64,000 bases of DNA, from contig QVOM02000025.1 in assembly GCA_003586115.2 (NCBI GenBank), forward strand, positions 42,948,522-43,012,521, given 5' to 3'. The notes beneath the pieces are model-generated. The model saw only the letters and a program-made list of their open reading frames with translations, was not told the DNA's origin and did not search any database. A program made the position numbers and the translations under genes. Positions within the stretch are counted from its first letter, which is position 1. Each line of letters starts with the position of its first letter. Shown here in pieces: positions 23,001 to 34,370 of the stretch. The DNA is from Salvator merianae. Taxonomy: Eukaryota; Chordata; Lepidosauria; Squamata; Teiidae.

Positions 23001-26000
23001 ACAGTGCAATCTTTAGGATACCTGCTTTTGATGCAAAAAAAGTTTGAATATTTGCTACTACAATGCAACCCCATCCTGATTCCTAGCATCAAGATGACAA
23101 TAGATCCATTTCTTTCCTTTTCCCCTAAGTATGTATACATATTTTCACCAAGCAAATAAATTTACTCACACAGATCCCTTCAATCGAACAATTCAATTTA
23201 CTAGGAAGCGACTGGGGACAATCCTAGATGTCAGCACTAGCAACCTACTACACTCTAGATATAATGGAAAATTAAGCAAAAATAAGGAGTCAAATCACAT
23301 AGCTTGCTTACATTTTTGGAAAACAAGTATACACTTAAACACCCATCTTGGCCCACATTCTCCACCAACAAACTGTCATAGGTACTCCTGTAACACTTTG
23401 TACTGTAATAATAAGAAAAACAATTTGTATGTGTTTTGTTTGTAAGGTGCCCAGAGAATTCCAACTAATAGACAGTTGAATAAACAAGCAAGCAAACAAA
23501 CAGTAGGTACTTTAAGGGGAAACCTGTAACTATTGCAAGCAGCCTTGAACCGAACATTTTAACATGGTTGTAAAACTGAATGTTCTGTGAGTTCTGAGCT
23601 TTATCTAAGCAGAAGTAGGAAAGCATATGTCTGTTCTAAATGCAGAGATTTATTAACAACAGGGGAATGGAAAACATGAAATTAAATTGGCAAAATGCCA
23701 CACATAAATTGGGCAAATACAAGGAACTGGAGACACAAAAACTTTAACGGGGGCAAGGAGCATGCAAAGGATCAAAGGGAAATATGTCACACCTGCAAGT
23801 AATCTCCTTTGAATACAAAACTAAATAGGTTGAACATACAGTATCACTCATCCTCCCATACGAAAGAGGTGATGGATGGCAAAGAAACAAACAGTACGGT
23901 GTGCCCACAATGTCTCTAGCATGTACAGTTGAGATGTTAAGAAAACTGAAGCTTTCAGATCCTTTCCTGCACACATTAAAGAAGGAAGCCAAAAGTGGCT
24001 TAGAGGCGGTAGCATGTGGCAAATAGTGTTCTTATCTTACCTCTACTTCACATTCAAGGCCAGAGAATCCACTTTGGAAGGATATTTTTTATTTTTTAAG
24101 GTGGATTGGAGGTACAAGCATGTGGGTGCTACCACCTCTAAGCTATTTTTGAGCCACTTTTAAATGCTTGTAGGTGCTACATAAGATGGTTGGCCAATGA
24201 AGCAGGAGGTAAATGAATAGCCATCAGAATTCTAGAGAAGAGCTAAGGGAGGCAGCTCAGGGAATCTTCTGTATTGTCACTCCAGCTGGGGTCATTCCCA
24301 TGTGGGGACAATGGTCAACAGGAGAAGCAGACCCACACTAGCTTTAACATAAGAACTGGCAAGGCATTGTCTAAACTCCATCTAATCCAATTTGCCTACT
24401 GAATATCAGTGACCTTGACTGAAGCAAGAAGAGGAGTGTGAACTGACTGTCCAATGAATTTGCTCATGAACTGAAGTCAGCTGGTTCTGATTATCCTCCC
24501 CTTTTGCTAGTATGAAAGCAAGTAAAAAGGCAGAAAAAGGAAAAGAGTATGATATCTTTTCAGCAACTTGACTGTAATAAATGAAGCAGCTTGAAACTGA
24601 TTTACATTTGCAAAGAAGTCCTAAGGAAGGGTAAGGAATTAATATCAAGGATATGAGAATCAAGGAAATCCTTTGCTTTGGTGGGCCAACACAGTCTTCA
24701 AGGGGGTTAGGGACATGGACTGGAGAGCTAAGTGTCTAGTGTCCAGTGCCACACTGGCCATCAATATGCTGTTCAAAGTTTTCCCAAATCCAGCAAGAGA
24801 CACTAAGCAGCTACCATGGGAAAGGCAATGCTAGTTCAACAGTTGGGATTCTGTGTTCTCCAAAGTCACAAACTCCCTCATAAAAAAAAAAAAAAGAGAG
24901 GCCCCTTCTATGGAGGTTTCCTCCAAGAACTTGTGTGATAGACCTCTACTGGTTGCTCTTCTCTTTTCAGTCCCACTGGGAAAGGTGAGCTTAGATCAGT
25001 TTGCCAATACCCTTAGATAGAAAGTCTGGACAACAAACATGTGAGCAGAGCCGCTTCCTTTCATCCAGTGCTTGCTTATTAGCTCTGTGCTGTTGTCCTG
25101 GCTGGAAGGCTTAATGGCTGGATCCCACAAAATTTTCAGCTGTGTTGCTTTGTGCCTCTGCCAGAAATTTAGAAGGAAAGGAGGGATCAGATATTTAGCA
25201 GTGTTTTGTGAGGCCAGATGCTTTCCTGTAGCTTTCTTGTCTTGGTAGAAGAACTCAGAACAAGATCATGGGAATCCTCCATTCTAGTAGGAGGCCACAA
25301 AGCTTCCTGAAGTATAGGGAAAAATAGGTTTTTCTTATACCCAAGAAAACCATCCACCTGAAACAAGACAATGCGCTCTTTATCCCATGCCTTGGGACAC
25401 ACAATAAAAAGACAACTGCCATTTGCTGTTTTGATTAAAGTTCCTTTCTCTTAATTATGGTGATTTCCTTGACTGACTATATTTTGGGTGTATGGCATGT
25501 TAACAGGTATGATAGAAGGTACTTTTGTTTGAAACTACCCATTATTCATTCCTGAGGACAAGTGACCAGAGTGACTGTTGACCCTTAAAGAGATCAAAAT
25601 GGAATTTCCCATGTCACCCCTAGCCTTCTATTAACCTAGCCACGCAATCTTAAGCCTTCACTTATTCAATCTCTGTCTGTTACCATGGTTTGCGTGTACT
25701 CTTATGCTCATCTAGCAGCAGTGGCCATTAAGCTGCAGACTTTTAACCCCTGCCTGGTACCACAAGAAAGAAGGGATGGACATTTGAGAACCTGGGATGT
25801 GGTTCCTATTTTGTTGTTAATTTTTTCTCAGATGCCTTAGAAAGTAGTTCCAGGATGCAACAGTATTTCTTATATATTCTATTTTTTAAAAAATGCTTTG
25901 TAAATATCTTATGATTTCAGCACCAGAGGTTAGTTTAGTAAAGGTAAGATATGGCTGTTGTGCTGTTCTGTGTGTTCTCAAATAACGAGTTCAGCACTCA

Positions 26001-26714
26001 TATGAGATGCAGTGTTTGGGGTCAAATATTTCCCTCAACGGTGATGTAACACCTTTTCATTCACACTCCAGAACATCTACATTTAATTGTATATTTTAAG
26101 CAGCTAGCCTCTGTACTAATCATATATATTTTAATTTCCTAACTTTTCCCTTTAGGCTATTTTTGGTTTCCGTGCTATTAAAAAAAGAAGTTTGCTGTGA
26201 AATTACTGGCTTATGGTAAGATTCCCATGGGAGGATGCCAAGTTTAATTGCATTATGGTCATTGCTACCTAGTAGCTCAACCACATTTAATACCTGAATC
26301 AAATGTGTATGTTTAACTCATAATTTTTGTCAAGAGCAATTTCTTTCCTGAAGCCTTCCACAATCGGCTCTAGGAATGAGAAATAAGTTTCTGCTTTTCA
26401 TGCTTCTGATATAAAGGGGCAATGCAAATGGATGGTGATGAAAAAAATAAAGCTCCATAGTCTTATCAAGCAACTAAGGGCTTATTTACACTAAAATGCA
26501 GAGTAAATGCCTTGTTAACCAATCCCTGACCAATGGGAATGCTTGGTTAACCAGATTTTTCTTTTTCTGGCCACCCAGCACACTATTTTTCTTGGTGATG
26601 GCACTTCTTCTCTTTTGCTACTGTTTTTACATTAGGAGGTGGCCAAATGTCAGTGCCTGACTATCTCAATTAAAATTTGAATTCTTTTAGGCATTATTAA
26701 GGCTGGAATGAATC
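20061..26714. other. HHIP intron; largely unannotated 6.6 kb
   Basis: A poly-A run lies at about 24880-24894. 21590-22400 has LTR-like character (an AATAAA on the minus strand near 21871 within a TTTTATTAAAATG context), but no terminal repeat pair was proven. Several 60-113-aa frames on both strands have no recognisable motif. Confidence 0.4.
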
Positions 26715-26717
26715 ACA

Positions 26718-27042
26718 GGGCCTGTTTGCATTTTGAGCTAGCAAGCGTCAGGAACACCCACTAGCAAAGTGGCTTCACACTTTGTGGAGGCCCACCTGAC
26801 CTGTTTCCAGGTGCGAATGCATGGTTGTGCTGCACAATGCACCTGCACCTGCATCATGGTGAAGATCGGGTGCAGAATACTGGCATTCCGGTGCAGAATA
26901 CTGGCAATACTGCAAATGCTGGTATCCTGCTGATATTCAGGTATAGCGCCCCACAGCGTGGATGGTATCCGCAATGCGGGGTCAATTCCATGTTAGAATG
27001 GGATAATTATTCCATTCTGATGTGAAAAGTGTGAAAAGGCCC
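26718..27042. mobile_element. MITE, 3-bp TSD ACA
   Basis: The left end GGGCCTGTTTGCATTTTGAG and right end, inverted (GGGCCTTTTCACACTTTTC), are flanked by ACA at 26715-26717 and 27043-27045. Inside is a tandem pair of GGTGCAGAATACTGGCA units (about 26869-26907). It is 325 bp and non-coding. Confidence 0.75.
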
Positions 27043-27045
27043 ACA

Positions 27046-28419
27046 CTGTCCCGAATTACATCACCTTTTCTTAGCACAGGTAACAGGATGTATAGAAAGG
27101 ATGGGTGAACTGACCCTACTGTAATTTTCACTGTTTAATTTTGCTGGAGTTACTAACATCCAGTTCTGAGTGCTTTCTCTATCCAACACAGGTGAATGGA
27201 TAGACAAATCCTGGAACCAATTCAAAATATCAAGATAAATGAATAAATGGTATAGATGGCCCATAAGGGCAAAATGATATTGTCCTCAGAGATTGGATCT
27301 ACTCTCCCTTCCTCCTCCATGTAAACAGATCTGCAGAATTACAATGTTTCATCTACCCTTACCTCTACCTATTCTGATGCTTCGTAGCATTTCCTTTTAG
27401 CTTCTTTCCCCATCATCCACAACGGGCACCAGTCAGCATTGCTATGCACAGAGTGCGATTTTTCCTATCTATTTTTTTCCGTGGAGCAAATAAGCAATAG
27501 TAACAAGTACCCTAATGCCCTAAAAATGTAGTAAATTTACTGCAATCTTTTATTTAGAGACACATACATTATCTATCCTAGCAACTGCATACTTCAATGT
27601 TCTTTTACAGGTCCCAGCTGGCATTATATGTGACTTCTCTCTATCTGATTTACCTAGCACAAATGACTATAGCAGTGTTCCTTTTAAAACGCAGATAATA
27701 TACTCACTGCACACAATGTATGTGGCTATTTCTCATACTGTTCCTTAGCTGCTCCTTGACTGCTACCAGACCAATGGCATGTTGCCATGAATGTCACCCT
27801 CTCCCATATCCCAGGCAACCTTTAAATCTATTTTTGATCCTGCAATATTCAAATGCAAATAGTGAACTCTGAATGTGAAATCCAAATGGATCCTAATTTC
27901 AGCTGACAGATTCTATTCTTATGGAAAAGAAGACTAGTATTTAACAACAAAACAGCAGAAACTCCAGATATATTTGCCTTGCACCTGGAAAGCATTATCC
28001 ATTTAAGAGGGGCCACTATGCTGAAAGTATTTTCCAGGTATGCGTACAGTCATACTTATCATACAACACAGAAACTGAAGAATGGAGGCTTCCATGGCTG
28101 GGTTTCATCTCACTTGTTGCAATTTGGGAGTTGTTATACCGTGTTCCATAGTTCTGCTTTGAACCTAAGCTTCTGGATATGGCTATGGTATTCATCGTTG
28201 GAGGATATAAATGCTAGGCTACCTCCAGACGTCACTTGGTTTTTGCGTGTTTTGGGGAAGTTCCAAGTTACAGCCCTCTCGAGATTATCCCAGACCAGAC
28301 TTTAGGATCAATATCGTGGGTTTTCACACATCACAGCTAGTGACGCAGGAGAGGCACTTTTCTGCAAAAATTCCTTTTTTCTTGCCCTGCCCACTTACAT
28401 GCTTACATCTGCAGAATTG
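27046..28419. other. HHIP intron, nothing certain
   Basis: No recognisable family. About 28210-28420 has GC-rich text similar in texture to the MITEs, but no ends were found. Confidence 0.4.
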
Positions 28420-29060
28420 ACCAATTGGCACCCAGAGAGCTGCCTCTGAGGAGGAGACTGAGTAGTGAGCAAAGTAGTTCTGCATTGTTGCTCTGCATTG
28501 TTGCTCTGCACTCCCCTGGCTGTTTTGAGGAAAATTGGTCATTGTTTATACAAGAAACAGCCTCCTTTGCCCCCTCCCCACCACCTTCCTCTACTGGCAG
28601 AGCCCAGATTTGCTAGGAAAGCCAGGACGTTGCAGCCACAGACATGACAGAATGCAGAGATTTTTACCTCTTTCCTTCTGGGACTCTGCCAGTAGAGGAA
28701 GGCATGAGGGAGGCAAGAGGCAGAAAGAGATGAAGGACCCTGCATTCTGTCAAACATGGCCCCTGATCCAATTTTTATTTCTTTCTTCATCTTCTTTGCT
28801 GACAAAGGACAAAAGCCAGAAAAAGTGCTGATTTCCTTCAAAATGCACTACCAGAAACAGGTCTGCTGCAAAACCAGCCATGCCAGAAACTCCGGACTCT
28901 GGGGCAGGACTTCTAGGCAGAAAGCCTGCCCTGCCCCACCCTGCCACGCCCCACCCCGCCCCACCCGACCGTCCCTCCTTGCTTTCCTTCCTAGTTCTCC
29001 CAGTTTCAGGGCTGGCATGCCTTGTGGTGTCTTGCAGGGAGGAATCCAACAGCACTGCCA
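28420..29060. repeat. Foldback region with two interlocked inverted repeats
   Basis: CCTTCCTCTACTGGCAGAG at 28584-28602 is perfectly inverted at 28684-28702. A second pair, TGACAGAATGCAG near 28646 and CTGCATTCTGTCA near 28740, overlaps it. A tandem TGCATTGTTGCTC doublet lies at about 28480-28508. A C-rich run of CCCCACCC-type units lies at about 28930-28972. Overlapping frames of 60-116 aa on both strands are by-products of this composition. I read it as a decayed DNA transposon. Confidence 0.5.
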
Positions 29061-29225
29061 TTTTGTTATAAATAACTATTCTGCTATGAGATTCTTAAAA
29101 CCATAATAGTTAAAATGTGTGAAATCAGTCATTATTCTGGCATTAGATCGTGAATATTCTGGGTCATGTGGGTCAAATCAAACCCTATAATTACGAGTTT
29201 TACACCCAGCCTGGACACAGCCTTA

Positions 29226-29908
29226 GGGACTTTTCGCACTTTCCACCCCAGAACAGGATAATTATTCTGTTCTAAGGTGCAACAGACCTCACAGCACAAA
29301 AGCCATTCACACTGCGGGACCTTGGAATAGACTGGCAGCAGGCTACCAGCATTTACAGTGCAAATGGTTGGTGGCCTGCAACTTGACAGTGGACAGGGGA
29401 ACTCAGCGGCGTAGCTATATGTTCCGCCACCCGGGGCGGACCGAACGGCGACAGCTGAGCAGGACGCCCCGCCCTGCAGGACGCCCCGCCCTGCAGGACG
29501 CCTACTCCCGCTGCCGCCGTAATGATGGCCGCGCGCGCGCACGCCAGCCGGCACGGTGAGCGAGCGAGCGAGCGGCGGGCGGGGCAAGCGAGCGAGCGGC
29601 GGGCGGGGCGAGCGAGCGGCGGACGTGCCGGTAAGCCGCCTAAAGGCCAACCGGACGCAGGGCGGGCGGGAGGGCCCAGCTCAAAGGCGGGCGCCGCCCC
29701 CAACAAGGCGCCGCCCGGTGCGCACCGCCCCCCCGCGCACCCCCCTTGCTACGCCAGTGGGGGAACTTCTGGCCACTGCCATGGTGACTGGGAATGCAGC
29801 AGCATGGCGCTGCTGCAACTGCAACCACATCACTTTGTGTTCGCACCCGGAAGAGAATGCGAATGCAGTGTACCAGGAACAGTGCAAAAAGTAAAGTGCG
29901 AAGAGGCT
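29226..29908. mobile_element. MITE interrupted by a hAT-type insertion
   Basis: Left end GGGACTTTTCGCACTTTCC; right end, inverted, CCTCTTCGCACTTTAC. TTA precedes the element and TTT follows it. Interior words match the MITE at 26718 (GGATAATTATTCTGTTCTAAG). It is split by the 356-bp element at 29404-29759, so its own length was about 320 bp. Confidence 0.65.
29404..29759. mobile_element. CpG-dense hAT-type MITE with perfect 8-bp TSD
   Basis: Starts CAGCGGCGTAGC and ends GCTACGCCAGTG, inverted ends of the CAGTGGCGTAGC class. GGGGAACT at 29396-29403 is repeated exactly at 29760-29767. An 8-bp duplication is diagnostic of hAT transposition. The interior is strongly GC- and CpG-rich, with tandem GCGAGCGAGCGG(CGGGCGGG) units and a CCCTGCAGGACGCC doublet. 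The long frames through it (up to 172 aa) are Arg/Pro/Ala-rich artefacts of this composition. Its clean TSD suggests a young insertion. Confidence 0.9.
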
Positions 29909-29929
29909 TTTAGTTTAGTCATATCAGCA

Positions 29930-29991
29930 GTTTGGGAGGATGAAGGATTTCTATGACAGGTGAAGTGTAGAAATCCTTCATCCTCCCAAAC
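29930..29991. repeat. Perfect 24-bp inverted repeat, 14-nt loop
   Basis: 29930-29953 (beginning GTTTGGGAGGATGAAG) is the exact reverse complement of 29968-29991. The loop is TGACAGGTGAAGTG. Pairing continues imperfectly outward for about 8 bp. It sits just outside the right end of the MITE at 29226-29908. It could be a foldback transposon core or a hairpin-forming transcript segment. Confidence 0.85.
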
Positions 29992-30235
29992 CGATGATAG
30001 GAGATTTTGCACAGCTTAAGCATGAGACACTCTGGATTCCAGAAGAAGAATCATGGTCTTCCACACAAGCTGTACAAAATTTATGCAAACAGTGAACATT
30101 TAGATCTGATTGTCCTGTGCTGCCTGTAAGAATGTGTAGAAACCAGAGGATGATGTGCAATGTTTCCCTAGAAACCTGGAAACGTTGTGTGATGCTAAGG
30201 TAAGTATCACCAGAATCTAACATTGTTGTAGTCAG

Positions 30236-30255
30236 AATGAATGAATGAATGTGTG

Positions 30256-30292
<37 letters not shown>
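30236..30292. repeat. Compound microsatellite (AATG)n(GT)n(AT)n
   Basis: AATGAATGAATGAAT, then about nine GT units, then TATATG and about nine AT units. Confidence 0.95.
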
Positions 30293-30449
30293 TCCTACAT
30301 ATGAAATATGATTTTGCTGACATAAGACTGAGAAATTAAGCATAACTATACAGCCCAAGAAAGCTTCAAACCAAATCATGTGCTGTTTCAAATCATTTGT
30401 ATATGTTCCAGTGTACCTATGCAAATTACAAATCTAATTTTGAATTTAG

Positions 30450-31260
30450 TATACAGTTGTCCTGGGAGTGCACGTTGCAAAGTTAGAGAGTAGCCGCAAC
30501 CTCAGACACTCCTCTTGACCAACCCAACACAAACTGTTGGATACTTAAGATTAAATAATCACTCAGTGTTAAATAACTGTAAATTAACAAAAAAAGATGA
30601 TGAACCAAACAGGCTGAAAAATGGGAAGTCCAGACAAAGATCCAGACAAGCAGTGTTCATAACTCGCAGTCCACAGCATGGAAATGGTGATGGCAGCACA
30701 CACTCTCACCTCAATGAGGGCATGGAAGTGAAAGAAATACAGGAAGGATAAATTCTCAACAACAATGAAGACAGGCAATTCAAGCCAATTTTCAAAAATC
30801 AATGGATGAACAGACACAGCAACTAAAAGATTTAATAAAGGATACCCAGGAAGTGGCAGAGGAAGGCTTAGACCTCCCTACCCTTGAATCTACCCTAAAA
30901 ATGAAGGAACCTGATATATAATGATAGATGGAATTTTCTGTGTACCCACACAATAATAAAAGCAGATAAAGCCTGGACAGTAACAACAAACCAGGATGCC
31001 ATGGAAATATACAAAAAAACCCAACAACACATAGCTCTTAAGGACAAACAAAAAGTGCAAGAAGATTTTGAGGAATCAGACACTGAAAAACAGAAAGACA
31101 AGCACAAACTGTGGGACGAACTTTGAGTCAAAGACTACCCAATCCAAAAATACCAAATACTTGACAAAAAAGGACTATACTGGAGATGTATGGAAAGAAG
31201 CATTAAAAAGAATTATAAAGGGAAGTGAAACCATCTTCATAAAAATACCCTAGCTGTATA
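30450..31260 (+). mobile_element. Possible retroelement ORF relic, lysine-rich
   Basis: Several short plus frames (30515-30751, 31068-31253) are rich in Lys, Gln and Glu and end near TTATAAAGGGAAGTGAAACC. The A-rich coding-strand bias resembles LINE-1 ORF1-type sequence, but I recognise no motif. The family call is a guess. Confidence 0.25.
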
Positions 31261-31990
31261 AGTGCTGGATTTCTGTTTAAATTATGTTTAAATTAGATTA
31301 TGTTTGCTCTTCTTCAGCTTGGTTTTTCTTTATATTTTCTTTTTTCTCTTCTACTTCTCTCCTCTCTTTATTCTTTAATAAAAGAGATTACACAGTTTGA
31401 ATAATAATTGTATTTTGATTCAACAATGAATTTAGGGAGTAAGTAATTTATAATAGATACCAGGTGACAGAATAATATATTAGGAAAGTGGAATCTATAT
31501 AGAGTAAATAAGAAAGAATACCTAGCATAGCAAAGCATGTAACAAGATTAGAACAATAGACAGAATTTAGACATAAGGCCAATATATAATGTAAATAGCC
31601 AATTAATATCTTTGCATTGTATCATTCCAGGAACACCTCTCAGACAATTGAAAACAAATGAGCAGAAAAGTATGATATTCAAGACATAATAAAATTAAGG
31701 GAAATAACAAATTACAAGAAAATGGAAAGATGGGATAATATATCATTTTATATCAACACAGAAAGAGGTTAGGGGGAGTGAGGGCATGACAAGTGGAACT
31801 GATATAGACAATTAAACATCCCTAATACCTGAGTAGGGCCTCAGGGCTTCATTTCTGAGGAGGGGGAAACTGTGGTGGATAACCACCGGTACTCATCTGA
31901 ATCCCAGGATACCCAGGATATTCTCATTATAGTTTGTTCTGTTTTGTTTGTGGATTTTTTTTTTTTACTTCTCTTATTTTTTGTCCTTTT
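31261..31990. other. HHIP intron, A/T low-complexity
   Basis: Poly-pyrimidine and A-rich runs (TTCTTTTTTCTC, a T9 run near 31957). No gene. Confidence 0.5.
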
Positions 31991-32039
31991 TCTTTATTTG
32001 TTTGCTACTTTGTTCTTTCTCCATGCTTGCACTTTTTCT

Positions 32040-34050
32040 ACATGGCTTTTTCTAGTTGCCATTGATATACCTGGCCTGCATGAACTTGTCCAATCTCTTC
32101 TTAAAGACATTCAGGTCAACAACCAACACCTTGCCCTCTGGTAGTAAATTCCATAGACCAATGACCTGCTGAGAGAAAAATTACTTTTCCTTTTTAGTCC
32201 TAACTTTTCTGCCTATCAGCTTCATAGTGTGACCCCTGGTTCTAGTGTTGTCGAATAGAGAAAATATTTTTTTCTCAATCCACCTTTTCCACAGCATGCA
32301 TGATTTTATAAGCTTCAGTCAGGTCCCCTCTTCAACACTCTCTTTCAAGGCTGAATAGGACTAGATGTTGCACCTGAACTCATAAGGTAGGTGTTCCAGT
32401 TCCATGATCATTCCAGTTGCCCTTTTCTGCCCTTTTTCTGGTTCCATGATATCCTTCCTGAAGTGATCAGAAATGAACACAACATTCCAAATATGTCCTC
32501 ACAATAGATTTATAAAAAAATATGAGGCTCCTAATACTGATCCTTGCAAGACCCCACTTTTTAATTCTCTCCAGAATTAAAAAAAAATGGCACAGTGGCG
32601 CAGAAGGCTAAGGCACTGGTCTTTCAATAGGAGGATCAGAGTTCAAGGCCCCTGTCTGCCGTGTAGAGAGGATGAGCGGCCCTCTACTGGCCTCTAGCTC
32701 CAGCCAACCTAGCTGTTCGAAAGCAAGTAACTGCAAGTAGATAAATAGGGAGCATCACATTGTGTGATGCGGAAGATAGACAGATGTAAGCCTTTGGGCG
32801 AAAAATAACCTTGTAAGCCGCTTTGAGTCAGCTTCGGCTGAGAAAAGCGGGGTATAAAAACCAAGTTGTTGATGTTGTTGTTGTTCTTCTTCTTCTTCTT
32901 CCATTTTGGGAACTGCTCATTTACTCCCATTCTCTGTTTCTTGACCTTTACCAGTTGGATGCCATGACTGATGAGTTTTTTCAAGAGCCTGTGATGAGAA
33001 ACTTTGTCAGATGAAAGTCAGATACAGAATGTCAACTGGATCACCTTTTTATTGACACTCCCAAAGAATTCTAACAAGTTAGTAAGGCATTTACTACCTT
33101 CCAGTCTTCAGGCACAGAGACTGATCTTAAGAAAAGGTTATATATTTTTACTAGAAGTTCAACGATTTCATATTTGAGTTCTTTAAGAACTCTCAGATGA
33201 ATGCCATCTGATCCCAAGGATTTGTTAGCATTTAGTTTATCCTCCCTGGTTGTTTCTATCCAATTTAATTCTCAGACTCTTCCTTTGAAAAGAGAGGGTC
33301 AACTGCAAGCACATGCCATCTCTGAGGCATGTGAAACTGAGGCAAAGAATTAATTTAGACTCTGCTATCTCAGTGTCCTCCTCAATATCCCTTTTCTGTC
33401 CATTGTCATCTAATGGACCAATTGCTTGTCCTGACTGGATTCCTTCTTCTACTTAAATAAGTTCTTATTATTCCTTTTGATATTTTTAGCTCCTTAAAAT
33501 ACTCCTTAGCATTCCTGATTGTTGTGTTTTATTCATTCTGCCAGAATTTATTTTCCGTCCTGTTCTCATTTGGGCAAGCCATCCATTTTCAAAAATTTTT
33601 TTTTTTGCTTTTAATAACTTCTCATACTGCACTTGTAAACCACACTAATGCCCTCTTGGACTTGGCAGTGCCCTTTTTTCTTTTAGGTAAGCATTCTAAC
33701 TGAGCCTCCATTACTGTGGTAATAAACAATCTCTGTGCATTTTGGAGTGATTGGATTCTTTTATTTTTCCTTTTATTTTTCCTTTTTACCAGTTTCCTCA
33801 TTTTTAGGAAGTTTCCTTTATGAAAGTTTAAACTCTCTGTGTTAGATTTTTTTGGCAACTTGCTGTCAATATTTATGTTGAATATTATCATGTTGTCACT
33901 GTTCCCTATTTGATCATCAACAATGACTGTACCAGTTCTTGAACATTACTTAAGGTCAAGTCCAGGGATCCCTTTTTCACTGCTTAGTTCCACAACCATC
34001 TGTTCCAATAATATCCAAGAAATTTCTCTCTCGCTCATGAACTGAAGAAG
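32040..34050 (-). mobile_element. CR1-type LINE relic, interrupted by a SINE
   Basis: The plus strand reads as the complement of CR1/L3-like LINE text familiar from reptile genomes. Examples are GTGACCCCTGGTTCTAGTG (32229), TCAGTCAGGTCCCCTCTTC, AACACAACATTCCAAATATG, GATGCCATCTGATCCCAAGG and TCATCTAATGGACCAATTGC. It is ordered collinearly over 2 kb. Frames on the minus strand (for example the Lys-rich 33622-33891) are broken fragments. It ends where a MITE begins at 34061. Confidence 0.75.
32582..32900 (+). mobile_element. tRNA-derived SINE with Bov-B-like tail, nested in CR1
   Basis: The 5' head has GGCACAGTGGCGCAGAAGGC (A box) and GAGTTCAAGGCCCC (degenerate B box). The 3' part, TTGTAAGCCGCTTTGAGTC then GAGAAAAGCGGGGTATAAA, is the tail that Sauria-type SINEs share with Bov-B LINEs. 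It ends in (GTT)n(CTT)n. CR1 text resumes at CCATTTTGGGAACTGC (32901), so this SINE is younger than the CR1. Confidence 0.8.
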
Positions 34051-34060
34051 AGTTCAGCTA

Positions 34061-34370
34061 GGGTCTTTCTGCACTTGTGTGTGGTATTCTAAGAGAGGGC
34101 GGATTGCCCCATCCTGGAACAAAAAACCTGTCTGAGCTTAAATCCTTCCTGCTGCCTCTCGAGAGCCCTCAAAGGTCTTTGGAGTTTCTGGCTTGGCTGG
34201 GTTTGCGGCAGACCTGTTTCTGGTAGTGCTTCTTGAAGTGCTGCTGGACAAGGATGCTAAGTCCATGCCCAGTCCATGCTTTGGCCAATGCAGAAAAAGC
34301 ATGACATGGGGCAAGGTCTGACCTAGTCCACACTAGTATGCAGACTGCTCTCCCATTATAACAACCCTTT
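34061..34370. mobile_element. MITE, left end clear, right end eroded
   Basis: Begins GGGTCTTTCTGCACTTGTG after CTA. The body shares TGGTATTC and CCTGGAAC words with other copies. The right terminus was not located. Confidence 0.5.

Noticed and set aside
28535..29106. Frames of 98-116 aa near 28.5-29.1 kb
   Set aside because: Mirror-image peptides (YWQSP on both strands) come from the inverted repeats.
29132..29956. Long overlapping frames (112-172 aa) on both strands
   Set aside because: They run through the CpG-rich hAT element. Arg/Pro/Ala repeats on both strands reflect GC composition, not a gene.
32582..32660. Possible functional tRNA gene
   Set aside because: Boxes A and B are present but there is no cloverleaf or acceptor stem, and a SINE body follows.
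33622..33891. Lysine-rich minus-strand frame
   Set aside because: Falls in collinear CR1 text; a LINE relic, not a gene.
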